Of a stretch of DNA of 64,000 nt, positions 28,464-36,423 are shown one piece after another; positions within the stretch are counted from its first letter, which is position 1; every line of letters begins with the position of its first letter. A program made the position numbers and the translations under genes. This DNA is from Nonomuraea rubra. Lineage in GTDB: Bacteria; Actinomycetota; Actinomycetes; Streptosporangiales; Streptosporangiaceae. The stretch is taken from NCBI RefSeq assembly GCF_014207985.1, contig NZ_JACHMI010000001.1, forward strand, positions 11,019,001-11,083,000. Direction: 5' to 3'. The notes beneath the pieces were generated by a model. That model was not told the DNA's origin and made no database searches. It saw nothing but the letters and a program-made list of their open reading frames with translations.

Positions 28464-28777
28464 GAGAACCTCCTCGGTATGTCTGCGGACTATCACCCTC
28501 TGCCACCACCTCGCCGTGACGCAAGGTAGCGGATAGTTACGTTGAGTTATCCTCGCCGTGGTGCATCTCTTGCCCCATCGGTCAGTCGGGCATCTCTTGC
28601 CCCACCGGCCCTCAACTCGGCAGCGTAAGCCCGGCGGCTCGTAGACCGGGGCCATCGCCAAGAGCCTCACCGTACGCACGCCGCACCACCAGCGCCACCC
28701 CCGACGCCAACGCGGCGAGCCGCCGCTTCTCTGTCTCCGGGCGGCGGGTTGACTCCGGCCCATCCAGCGCTTCATTA
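28464..28777. other. Intergenic region with a near-perfect direct repeat
   Basis: This 314-base gap precedes both the small secreted-protein gene (minus) and the methyltransferase gene (plus). GCATCTCTTGCCCCATCGG at 28563-28581 repeats at 28590-28608 with one change (19 bases, 27-base period). CACGGCGAGG, read on the minus strand, also occurs twice upstream of the secreted-protein gene, flanking a GGATA/TATCC dyad near 28531-28552. No coding frame is convincing. Confidence 0.5.
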
Positions 28778-28805
28778 TGAACATAGGTTCATGAACAGTC
28801 GTTCA
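28778..28805 (+). promoter_or_regulatory. Tandem palindromic operator upstream of the methyltransferase gene
   Basis: Two abutting 14-base palindromes of form TGAAC-N4-GTTCA occupy 28778-28791 and 28792-28805, ending 17 bases before the ATG. The first extends to six-base arms (ATGAAC/GTTCAT). The layout is that of a double TetR-type operator and the placement over the start region predicts repression. The TetR gene downstream at 29763 is the nearest candidate regulator. Confidence 0.65.
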
Positions 28806-28822
28806 CAGAGCAGGGAGCGCTG

Positions 28823-29650
28823 ATGGAATCGATCGTCAACACCGAGCAGGCAGAGGCGTGGAACGGGTACGAGGGCCGGCACTGGGCCGACCACCACGAC
28901 CGCTACGACGCCACGAACAGCGGCTTCAACGAGCCTCTACTGGAGTCGGCGGGGATCGGGGCCGGCGACCGGGTGCTCGACCTCGGCTGCGGCAACGGGC
29001 AGATCACCAGGCTCGCCGCCCGCCACGGCCGGCACGCCGTCGGAGTGGACCTGTCGGAGCCGATGCTGGCGCGGGCACGGTCGGTGGCCGCCGCCGAGGG
29101 CGTACGGAACGTCACCTTCGAGCGGGGCGACGTCCAGGTCCACCCGTTCGAGACGGGCTCGTTCGACGTGGCGGTCAGCCGGTTCGCCGTGATGTTCTTC
29201 AGCGACCCTGTCGCCGCGTTCGCCAACGTCGCGCGGGCGCTCCGGCCCGGTGGCCGCCTCGCCTTCGTGACGCTGAAGGACCCGGCCGGAACGGACCTGG
29301 GCAAGGTCCTGGCCGCCATCAGCGGACTCCTGCCCGGCTGGCAGTCGCCGTCCACCCCGGACCGCCCCGGCCCGCTCTCCCTCGCCGGCCCCGACCGGAT
29401 CCGCGAGGTGCTCACCCGAGCGGGCTTCGCCGGCATCACGGTGACCCCCGTGGAAGCCATGGCCGAGCTGGGCAGCAACGCCTCGGACGCGGCCGAGTTC
29501 TTCAGCGGCTGGGGCCCCGTCCACCACCACCTCGCCGGCGCCGACCCGGCCCCGGTCCGCACGGCCCTGGAGGCGGTGTTCCGCGACTTCGACGACGGGA
29601 ACGCCGTCCGCCTCCGGAACACCGCCTGGCTGGTCCGCGCCGACCGCTGA
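28823..29650 (+). CDS. Class I SAM-dependent methyltransferase
   Basis: 275 residues, Rossmann-type methyltransferase. The SAM motif I is VLDLGCGNGQITRLAARHG and motif II VGVDLSEPMLARARS; post-motifs include FDVAVSRFAVMFFSDPVAAFANVARALRPGGRLAFVTL. The N-terminus EAWNGYEGRHWADHHDRYDATN is typical of a UbiE/Mti-like branch in which substrates are small molecules; the substrate cannot be told. ATG follows GGGAG. It is preceded by a tandem palindromic operator and followed 112 bases later by a tetR gene, so it looks like a locally regulated accessory unit. Confidence 0.88.
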   Translation: MESIVNTEQAEAWNGYEGRHWADHHDRYDATNSGFNEPLLESAGIGAGDRVLDLGCGNGQITRLAARHGRHAVGVDLSEPMLARARSVAAAEGVRNVTFERGDVQVHPFETGSFDVAVSRFAVMFFSDPVAAFANVARALRPGGRLAFVTLKDPAGTDLGKVLAAISGLLPGWQSPSTPDRPGPLSLAGPDRIREVLTRAGFAGITVTPVEAMAELGSNASDAAEFFSGWGPVHHHLAGADPAPVRTALEAVFRDFDDGNAVRLRNTAWLVRADR

Positions 29651-29721
29651 GCAGCCCTCGCCCGGCCGGCCGAGCGAAAGCACGAGCTGCCGCCCGACCG
29701 GCTGAGCACACGCACACGCAC

Positions 29722-29735
29722 ATGCCGTACGGCAT
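29722..29735 (+). promoter_or_regulatory. Perfect palindrome upstream of tetR
   Basis: ATGCCGTACGGCAT is a perfect 14-base palindrome 27 bases before the tetR GTG start. Such a position suits autoregulation by the TetR protein. It does not resemble the TGAAC-N4-GTTCA pair upstream of the methyltransferase, so one regulator may not serve both sites. Confidence 0.5.
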
Positions 29736-29762
29736 CGCATTCGACCTCGATACGGTGTCCTG

Positions 29763-30386
29763 GTGTCACCGAGAAAAGCGCCGGCACTCCACGGGACCGA
29801 CCTCAGCCTGCGCGAACACCTGATCGCCACGGCCACCCGCCTGATCGCCGAACGCGGCACCACCGGCCTGACCGTCCGCACCATCGCCCGCGAGGCCGGC
29901 GTGGCCGACGGAGTGCTCTACAACCACTTCGCCGACAAGGAAGAACTGCTGGCACTCGCCGTACGCGCCCACGTCCGCACAGTGGGCCGGCACCTGGGCG
30001 AACTGCCCACCCCCGGCCACGGTTCCGTCCGGGACAACCTGCGGGCCCACATCGTGTACGGCGTCGCGTTCCACAAGGCGGTGCTCCCGGCGTTCGCCGG
30101 ACTGATCGGCCAGCCGAAGGTCCTCGACGCGTTCACCGCGAGCGGTGCGCCAGGAGAGGACTGGCGTGATCAGCTCCGTGGATATCTGCTGGCCGAGGTC
30201 GAGCTGGGGCGGCTTGCCGCGGATGCCAGCGTTGACGCGGCCGTGGCGATGATCGTCGGCGTCTGTCACGAGACGGTGCTCACGGGGCTGCTGTACGACG
30301 CCTCCGCTCCACACGGGCTGAGCGACGAGTTCGTCGACGACCTGGTCGGCACCGTACTGAACGGCATCGGGCAGGCGCGGCCGTAG
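29763..30386 (+). CDS. TetR family transcriptional regulator
   Basis: 207 residues. The N-terminal helix-turn-helix is clear: LREHLIATATRLIAERGTTG, then VRTIAREAGVADGVLYNHFADKEELLALAV. The C-terminal ligand domain (about 80-200) has no recognisable subclass. GTG start. It follows the methyltransferase gene on the same strand with its own palindrome-bearing upstream region. Probably a repressor of itself and its neighbour; the ligand is unknown. Confidence 0.9.
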   Translation: MSPRKAPALHGTDLSLREHLIATATRLIAERGTTGLTVRTIAREAGVADGVLYNHFADKEELLALAVRAHVRTVGRHLGELPTPGHGSVRDNLRAHIVYGVAFHKAVLPAFAGLIGQPKVLDAFTASGAPGEDWRDQLRGYLLAEVELGRLAADASVDAAVAMIVGVCHETVLTGLLYDASAPHGLSDEFVDDLVGTVLNGIGQARP

Positions 30387-30763
30387 GCGGTCGCGGAGGC
30401 CGCGAGCCGTCGCAGAGGCCATGAGATCGCGGAAGGACCGGCCGGCTTGCGGAAGGACAGGGCGCTGCGGGAGGCGGGAGGCGCGGCCGGGCCGGAGATG
30501 GTGGTGGCAGCGACCTGAGCCCTTCGACGAGTTCGAGAACGATTCACGGGGCGAGCAGCAGTTGTGGCGGATCGCGTGGTGGGGAGACGGATGGGGGGTG
30601 TGGCCCGGCGATGCCGACCCCCTCACCACCCCACCGGTCTACAGCACGCTGAACATCCCACGGGGCGACTCGGACACGGCCGGAGGCTGGGCGGTCGGCG
30701 TCGTGCCCCCGCATCCGCGCAATCGCATCCGTTGCTCACACCGGGGAGACCCCGCCGCACCCT
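30387..30763. other. Non-coding interval after tetR
   Basis: 377 bases without a supported gene. It begins with degenerate GTCGC-GAGGCC-like repeats up to about 30430. Open frames here have poor codon character and no recognisable domain. Confidence 0.4.
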
Positions 30764-31100
30764 TCACGTGATCGGCTCAGGACGCTCACGATCCACGCTG
30801 CCGCTGCTCGTCCCCTCTGTGACCTTGAAGCTCTCTCCGTTGCGGAAGGTTCCGGTAATGGAGGCCTTTCCGCGGTAAATCCCATCCCTGCGCGCCACTT
30901 CATACCAGTCCTCCATGAAGCCCGGCCTTGTGCTCGATGGCGATCCGCATCATGGAGACCCTGATGACGTCTTGGTCGCAGGTGACGTGAAGGGTGGCAC
31001 GAACCTTGGGCGCCGCCGTACCCATTCGGACGGCGGCTGGCGGTCCCCCCGAATTCTGGCAGCCGTGCTGCCCCGCTGCATGGCTGGTACTGCTCCCCAT
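30764..31100 (-). pseudogene. Remnant of a small hypothetical gene, frameshifted
   Basis: On the minus strand one frame from 31100 reads APKVRATLHVTCDQDVIRVSMMRIAIEHKAG and then stops. The adjacent frame continues with MEDWYEVARRDGIYRGKA, then SITGTFRNGESFKVTEGTSS, and stops at 30764. The two pieces join smoothly if one base is restored near 30920, giving a protein of about 110 residues. Composition of both pieces is protein-like, unlike other frames nearby. I do not recognise the family. Chance remains possible, because the supporting evidence is only the continuity of plausible sequence. Confidence 0.4.
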
Positions 31101-31150
31101 CGGTGCGCACGCGGTGGGGCCGCGGCGAGGGTGACAGCCATCCGGGAAGC

Positions 31151-31199
31151 GCGAGGGGCCGGCAGTCCCTCGCCCGGGGTGTGGGGGCGTGCCCCCACA
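31151..31199 (-). terminator. Hairpin cluster downstream of the DUF5719 gene
   Basis: GCGAGGG (31151-31157) pairs with CCCTCGC (31167-31173). TGTGGGGGC (31180-31188) pairs perfectly with GCCCCCACA (31191-31199) around a two-base gap, and GGGCTC/GAGCC follows just after. The cluster lies 80 bases beyond the stop of the DUF5719 gene and probably ends that transcript. Confidence 0.55.
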
Positions 31200-31278
31200 G
31201 GGCTCTGCCCGAGCCGTCTTCGGCGAAGCGCGTCTCAGTGGGAGGACCGTGCAGTTCCCCCCGGACCTTCCGAGGGGT

Positions 31279-32613
31279 TCAGGGCAGGACCACGCCGTAC
31301 GTGTGGGTCAGGGGTGGAAGCATGGTGAACATGCGGGCCGGGGCCAGGGGCTGGGTGGTGAGGAGGACGCCTGATTTGTGGCGTTCCTCCACCAGTCTGC
31401 TGCCGTAGACCTCGCCTGCCACCGGCGTGATCACCACCGCGAAGTCGCCCTTCGCCTTCAGTTTCACCGCCCGCGTCCGGCCCGCCGGGATGTCCACGTC
31501 GAACGGGGTCTCCGCGGTTCCCTTGGGCGGCAGTACCTGGACGCGGACCTTGCCGGGTTGCGGGCCGAGCGCCGTCAGCAGGAGTTGCGAGCCGGCGGCG
31601 TTGCGGGCTACGGCGCTGCCCAGGGCCAGGGACGGGGTGCCGGCGGTGAAGGCGACGTCCGAGCGTTCGCCGGTGCCGGTGGCGATCAGGCCGGCGACGA
31701 TCGGGGTGCGGGAGGTGAGGACGAGGGCGGCGGCGGAGCCGGCCACGCCTGTGGTGACGTCCAGGGCGGTCACGCTGCCCGCCGGTACGTCCAGCGTCTC
31801 CCTGCCCTTCATCGCGTACTCCGCGTCCTCGGTCACCGCCTTGACCTCGACGACGGTGTCGGTCTCGCCGGGGGCCGCCACGAGGAGCCGGCGCAGGCCG
31901 CCGCCTCCGGGGATGCCCGGTACGACGACGCGGGTGGCCGGCGGGGCGGCCGCGGGGAGCCAGTCCACGCCACCCGCCTCCGGTGCCGCCCTGGCCGCGA
32001 CGGCGACGCGGCCGAACGTGGTGGTGACGCTCACGGCCATCACGTCGGCCGACGGGGCCAGGGTCTTGAGGTCGATCTCCCGGTGCTCGCCCGGTGCGAT
32101 CTCCAGGCCGAGGCCGGCTTCGCTGGAGATCCTGCCCTCCGCCGCGTACACCTGGACGTCCGCCAGCGCGGGCGCCTTGTCGGCGTTCGTGAGGTGGAGG
32201 CGTACGTCGGTGTTCGCCGGGCCGGGGCCCAGCAGCCAGGTCTCGGGGGCGGGCTCCGTGCAGCGGACCCCTGCCAGGCCGCGGCCGGCGCCCGCGGTGG
32301 CGCGGGTCAGGTAGCCGGCCTCCAGGCCGCCCGGGCCCTTGGTCACGTACGGCTTGCCGTTCTCCATGGTCTCGCCGTTGAGCGTGCCCGGGAGGTACAC
32401 GTTGACCTGCTCGCCCTTCGTGCCCGGGCACACCGCGGTGACCGACTCCACGGCGACCTTGCGCGGTTGTGCGGGGGCGGGCGGGGTCACGGCGGGTCTG
32501 GTGACGTACGCGATGCCGTACGTGGCCGTCAGGGACACGATGACCAGCACCAGCAGGCCGAACCTGTTGTCCACGAACCTCTTCGTCGCCCTGGGTTCCG
32601 CCGCCCGCATCAT
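31279..32613 (-). CDS. DUF5719 family protein, membrane-anchored
   Basis: 444 residues. One N-terminal membrane helix (FGLLVLVIVSLTATYGIAYV, about 18-38) is followed by a large extracytoplasmic part. That part is Ala/Val/Gly-rich, made of repeated beta-sandwich-like stretches (RKVAVESVTAVCPGT at the start, FTMLPPLTHTYGVVLP at the end) as in DUF5719. It starts within the last bases of the giant glycosyltransferase gene (four-base overlap), and this pair is conserved in actinobacteria upstream of whiB. A partner of that enzyme at the membrane is a fair guess; no catalytic motif is seen. Confidence 0.85.
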   Translation of the reverse strand: MMRAAEPRATKRFVDNRFGLLVLVIVSLTATYGIAYVTRPAVTPPAPAQPRKVAVESVTAVCPGTKGEQVNVYLPGTLNGETMENGKPYVTKGPGGLEAGYLTRATAGAGRGLAGVRCTEPAPETWLLGPGPANTDVRLHLTNADKAPALADVQVYAAEGRISSEAGLGLEIAPGEHREIDLKTLAPSADVMAVSVTTTFGRVAVAARAAPEAGGVDWLPAAAPPATRVVVPGIPGGGGLRRLLVAAPGETDTVVEVKAVTEDAEYAMKGRETLDVPAGSVTALDVTTGVAGSAAALVLTSRTPIVAGLIATGTGERSDVAFTAGTPSLALGSAVARNAAGSQLLLTALGPQPGKVRVQVLPPKGTAETPFDVDIPAGRTRAVKLKAKGDFAVVITPVAGEVYGSRLVEERHKSGVLLTTQPLAPARMFTMLPPLTHTYGVVLP

Positions 32614-35600
32614 GCACCCGCCAGTGCCACGGCGGGTGCGTCAGTGGGTTCGGGCTGGCGGCGGCCGGGGGAGGCGAGGAGGGCGGCCACCAGGAGCAGC
32701 GCGGCCTGCGTCCAGAGCCACACCGTGTGGAGGATGCTCACCGGCTCGGCGGGGACGCGGGTGACCGGCTCGGCCAGGCGCCACAGGCCGCCGCCCGTGT
32801 CCGACAGGCTCATGCGTTCCAGGGCAGGCTGGGAGTCGAGGGTTCTGGCCAGTGCGGGCGAGACCGGGGGCGCGACGGCGACCATCGCGATGCCCTGCGC
32901 GGCCAGTGTGGCGGCGTCGCCGCCGCGACCGCCGACGAGGCCCTGCACGGCCGCGCCCACCCGGTCGCGGGCCTGGTCCGCGACGGGCAGCTCCGCCTCG
33001 CCGATCAGCGGCGTACGCCCGTGCAGCACGGCGAACCCCGGCCCCTTGATCACCAGCGTGCGTTCCCCCTGTGTCGTACGGGCGGCGGCGAGCGCCGGCA
33101 TCACGTCCCTGGCGTCGCCCACGAGCGGCCCGCGTACCCCGTTGACCACCCAGTAGCCGGCCGCCAGCAGCGGCGTGCTGAACGCCACCGCCACCATCAC
33201 CGTCGCCCCCGCCCGCCGCAGCCCGCCCCCGGCACGCAGCTCGGTGAGGCGGTGGGCGGTCAGGCCCACGAGGACCACCAGCCCCGTCCCCGCGATCGCC
33301 AGCGGCACCCCCGGCCACACCTTCGCCCCCTCGACCGTGATGCGGCTGACCAGGACGCCCGCCAGCACCCCGTACAGCGCGACGCCCCAGCCGATGGCGA
33401 CGATCAGGCGCTGGCGGCGCATGAGCAGCGCGGCGAGCGCCGCCGCCAGCAGGCCCGCCGTCACCCAGAACGGCGGCAGCCCCGGGCCGCCCGGGCTGAG
33501 CGCCAGCAGGGACTCGGCGGAGAGAGACGGGTCCACCAGGGCCGGGTCGTGCAGGCCGGCCTCCAGGAGGAACCTGCCGGGGTTCGTCACCAGACCGGCC
33601 GTCCAGGGCAGCAGCAGGATCGGCGGCACGGCCAGCGCGATCGCCATGGACACCAGCACCTCACGGCTCACCCGCCCGCCCGCATCTCCACGGCCGGGAG
33701 CACCACGGCTCAGAGCACCACGGTTCAGAACGCCGCGCCCGACGCCACGGCCCCGGCCTCGCCGCCCGGCGCCCCGTTCACGACGACCACCTTCACCGAG
33801 ACCGGCACCACCGGACCCGCCGCTGCCGGTGACCGGGGTGGCCCCAGCGACCGGCGCGGTGCCGCCGAACGGAGTGGTGCCGCCGAACGGGGCAGTGCCG
33901 CCCATCGGGGTGGTGTCGCGTAGCGGGGTGGTGCCGGTGTCCGAGGCGTCGGCCGCGTCTTGCCCCCGCGCCCCGACCAGCCTCCCGAGCCCGACCGCCC
34001 CCACCACCCCCAGCACCGCGAACAGCGGATACACCAGCGGCACGAACGCCATCCCCACCGCCACCCACAACCCCAACGCCCAGGCACCCCGCCGGGCCCG
34101 CCTCCGGTCAGGCGCCAGCAGGACGATCCCGAGCAGCCAGGCGTACACGGGAAGCAGCACGAACACCACGGCCGTCCCCAGGCGCCCGCCCGAGATGGCC
34201 CCCGTGGCGACCGGCAGCAGCGCGTACGTCCCCGCCGCCCAGGCCCGGGCGGGCACGGACGGGATGAGGTGCCGGGTGGCCAGGTACGCTGTCGCGCCGG
34301 CCAGCGGCACCGAGCCGAGCAGCAGCACGGAGACGGCCAGCCAGGTCTTGCCGAAGGCGAGCGTGGACAGGGCGGCGAGCACGGCCACGTACGGCGGCGC
34401 GGGCGAGGTGGAGCCGAGCCCCACGTCGTGGAAGCCCTCCAGGTAGAACGTCCACAGGTCGGCGGCGCCGCCCGTCACCGGCACGAGTGCGCCGCCGCCG
34501 AGCCGTTCGCCGCCCAGCAGCGACCGCTCGGCCAGGAGTGAGACGACGGTCAGCGCGAACATGAGGATGACGCCGGGCCGGCCGATGAAGCGCTGGAAGG
34601 CGCCGGTGTCGGAGGGCGGGACGGCGTCCTGCTCCTCGGCGTGGGCGGCGTGGGCCGCGTGGTGGTGCTGGCCGGCGGCGTCGACCGGGGCCTCGCCGGC
34701 GAGGAAGCTCTGCACCATGTCGGTGAGGCGCCGGTAGGCCGCACCCCGAGGGGTCATTAGCCGCTTTATGCGGATATATCCCTTCTTGCGGCCATGACGG
34801 CGGGCCCGCCGCGCCCGCAGCAGCCTGAACGGGTGCACCAGGACCGAGCCCATGGCCACGACCTCGTCCAGCGCGTTCGCGGGCTGCTTGCTGACGATGA
34901 ACAGCAGCGTACGGAAGAAGGACCCGAGCACGTTCCGCAGCAGCGCCCACATCATCGCCATGAACGGCAGGTTCGCCATCACCACGAAGATCGCGTTGCG
35001 CCGGTCCAGGCGGCGCGGATGGTCGCCGCTGACCGTGATGCGCCGCCGCCTGCGGGCCGCCGCCTCGGCGTGCCAAGCCACCGCGGAGGTCACGTTCAGC
35101 ACCTTGTGCCCGGCGTTGCGCACCCGCCAGCACAGGTCGAGATCGTCGCGGAACAGCGGCAGGAACGGATCGAGCCCGCCCGCCTGCTCCCACACGTCCC
35201 GCCTGATCAGCATCCCGGCCGTGGACACCGACAGGACCTCCCGCGTCCCGTCGTGCTGCCCCTGATCGAACTCGCGCGGCTCCAGCCCCGTGTCCCTGCG
35301 CCCGGTACGGCCGACGGTGACGCCGATCTCCAGCAGCCGCCTGCGGTCGATCCAGTCGAGCAGCTTGGGGCCGAGCACGGCGGCCTTGGGATCCTGCTCC
35401 GCCGCGCTCAGCAACATCTCCAGCGCGCGCCTGTCGGGGGCGCAGTCGTCGTGGAGCAGCCAGATCCACTCGTCGCGCCCGCCGGAAGGCAGCCGGTCGA
35501 GCACCTTGGCGACCGCGTCGCCGAAACCGGTGGAGCGGGGCAGGGAGATCAGGGCGCCGGGGCCGAGCGTCTGGCCCAGCAGGTCGGCCGAGCCGTCCCT

Positions 35601-35729
35601 GCTGCCGTTGTCGACGCCCGCCACGCGGTCCGGCCTGCGGCTCTGGTTGATCAGCGCGCGCAGGGTCTCCCCGAGCCAGCGCGCGCCGTCATGGGCGACG
35701 ACGATCGCGGTGACGTAGGGACGTGACAT
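32610..35729 (-). CDS. Large polytopic glycosyltransferase family 2 protein
   Basis: 1,039 residues. The N-terminal 280 are a GT2 domain: TAIVVAHDGARWLGETLRAL, DNGSRDGSADLL, and WLLHDDCAPDRRALEML, with HDD in place of the classical DxD. It is followed by FRDDLDLCWRVRNAGHKVL. The remaining part has a dozen or more membrane helices, similar to arabinofuranosyl- or mannosyltransferase membrane domains. Between helices, at about 33670-33945, lies a low-complexity insert of about 90 residues (TTPFGGTAP-type repeats, then Arg/Gly-rich). The ATG at 35729 begins the domain. Probably assembles an envelope polysaccharide; the acceptor is unknown. The whiB terminator lies just upstream. Confidence 0.87.
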   Translation of the reverse strand: MSRPYVTAIVVAHDGARWLGETLRALINQSRRPDRVAGVDNGSRDGSADLLGQTLGPGALISLPRSTGFGDAVAKVLDRLPSGGRDEWIWLLHDDCAPDRRALEMLLSAAEQDPKAAVLGPKLLDWIDRRRLLEIGVTVGRTGRRDTGLEPREFDQGQHDGTREVLSVSTAGMLIRRDVWEQAGGLDPFLPLFRDDLDLCWRVRNAGHKVLNVTSAVAWHAEAAARRRRRITVSGDHPRRLDRRNAIFVVMANLPFMAMMWALLRNVLGSFFRTLLFIVSKQPANALDEVVAMGSVLVHPFRLLRARRARRHGRKKGYIRIKRLMTPRGAAYRRLTDMVQSFLAGEAPVDAAGQHHHAAHAAHAEEQDAVPPSDTGAFQRFIGRPGVILMFALTVVSLLAERSLLGGERLGGGALVPVTGGAADLWTFYLEGFHDVGLGSTSPAPPYVAVLAALSTLAFGKTWLAVSVLLLGSVPLAGATAYLATRHLIPSVPARAWAAGTYALLPVATGAISGGRLGTAVVFVLLPVYAWLLGIVLLAPDRRRARRGAWALGLWVAVGMAFVPLVYPLFAVLGVVGAVGLGRLVGARGQDAADASDTGTTPLRDTTPMGGTAPFGGTTPFGGTAPVAGATPVTGSGGSGGAGLGEGGRRERGAGRRGRGRGVGRGVLNRGALSRGAPGRGDAGGRVSREVLVSMAIALAVPPILLLPWTAGLVTNPGRFLLEAGLHDPALVDPSLSAESLLALSPGGPGLPPFWVTAGLLAAALAALLMRRQRLIVAIGWGVALYGVLAGVLVSRITVEGAKVWPGVPLAIAGTGLVVLVGLTAHRLTELRAGGGLRRAGATVMVAVAFSTPLLAAGYWVVNGVRGPLVGDARDVMPALAAARTTQGERTLVIKGPGFAVLHGRTPLIGEAELPVADQARDRVGAAVQGLVGGRGGDAATLAAQGIAMVAVAPPVSPALARTLDSQPALERMSLSDTGGGLWRLAEPVTRVPAEPVSILHTVWLWTQAALLLVAALLASPGRRQPEPTDAPAVALAGA

Positions 35730-35802
35730 GGGTGGGTGACTCCTGGGGGGAAGATCAGGCGGCCCCACCATACAGGTGCAAGCCGTTCAGGAGATGCGAA
35801 AA

Positions 35803-35828
35803 GGGTCACACGGCTTCCCGCGTGACCC
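35803..35828 (-). terminator. Rho-independent terminator of whiB
   Basis: An 11-base stem (35803-35813 with 35818-35828, one G-T pair) closes a four-base loop GAAG on the minus strand and is followed by TTTTCGC. It lies 15 bases past the whiB stop and isolates whiB from the glycosyltransferase gene downstream. It is the best-formed terminator in the window. Confidence 0.88.
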
Positions 35829-35843
35829 CTTCCCCCCTTATGA

Positions 35844-36104
35844 CTACACCGCCTGGCGCTTGATCCGTCTGCGCTCCCGCTCGGACAGCCCACCCCAGAT
35901 GCCGAACCGCTCATCGTGCTCGAGTGCGTATTCCAGGCACTCTGCACGGACCTCGCACGATCGGCAGACCTTCTTGGCCTCTCGGGTGGAGCCGCCCTTC
36001 TCCGGGAAGAACGCCTCCGGATCCGTCTGAGCGCACAACGCACGCTCCTGCCAGCCGAGTTCTTCAGCGTCAAGCTGATCCTGTGCGATGACCGGATCGG
36101 TCAC
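35844..36104 (-). CDS. whiB: WhiB-type iron-sulphur transcription factor (WhiB/WhiB2)
   Basis: 86 residues from a GTG preceded by GGGAGG. Four cysteines (24, 47, 50, 56) bind a 4Fe-4S cluster; the GIWGG turn is at 68-72 and the basic tail (RERRRIKRQAV) contacts DNA. The stretch LGWQERALCAQTDPEAFFPE and KGGSTREAKKVC matches Streptomyces WhiB and mycobacterial WhiB2 almost exactly. WhiB works with WhiA to start sporulation septation in streptomycetes; WhiB2 is essential for division in mycobacteria. A longer frame to 36167 exists but the ribosome site supports this start. It is next to the F420 genes in mycobacteria too. Confidence 0.95.
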   Translation of the reverse strand: MTDPVIAQDQLDAEELGWQERALCAQTDPEAFFPEKGGSTREAKKVCRSCEVRAECLEYALEHDERFGIWGGLSERERRRIKRQAV

Positions 36105-36156
36105 TGCACACCTCCCTGCCGCCCGCCCGCAATGGAGCCCCCCATGGACGCCTTCC

Positions 36157-36209
36157 TTATTACCCACCCACAGGAAGGCGTAACAACATGGTTGTAATTA
36201 CACGCGTGT
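36157..36209 (-). promoter_or_regulatory. whiB promoter with overlapping palindromes
   Basis: On the minus strand TTGTTA (36186-36181) and TAATAA (36162-36157) are separated by 18 bases, a good promoter layout about 50 bases before the start codon. Upstream, three palindromes overlap: ACAAC-ATG-GTTGT (36183-36195), TGTAATTACA (36193-36202) and ACACGCGTGT (36200-36209). The first covers the -35 box. whiB is known to be under developmental control by regulators such as BldD; which protein binds here is unknown. Confidence 0.5.
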
Positions 36210-36364
36210 GCTGTACGTGGCGTCAAGCGGCATGCAGGTATCCGGGGAAAGACCAGATCTCGCCCCGGTGTGCTCGGCATGTGATGTTCGCACCCGGACC
36301 GACGCCTGACGGGCAGGGCATCGGCCTGGCTCGTTCAACGCTCTCAGCGGTCGGAACCGTACCA

Positions 36365-36385
36365 GGGCGGGAAAGACGCCCGCCC
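36365..36385 (-). terminator. GC hairpin downstream of the Pro/Gln-rich membrane protein gene
   Basis: GGGCGGG (36365-36371) pairs with CCCGCCC (36379-36385) around seven bases, 39 bases past the stop codon at 36424. It has no U tract. The rest of 36210-36364 shows no gene or recognised element. Confidence 0.6.
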
Positions 36386-36423
36386 GTGGCCCACCTTCTC
36401 TCTAGCCGTTCATTGCCGGTCCG

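Noticed and set aside
30421..30771. Plus-strand frame of 116 codons after tetR
   Set aside because: Trp/Arg/Pro-rich composition without a ribosome site or recognised family; frame use does not match neighbouring genes.
36210..36364. Small RNA or gene between whiB and the Pro/Gln-rich protein gene
   Set aside because: No stable structure apart from the terminator at 36365 and no coding frame with support.
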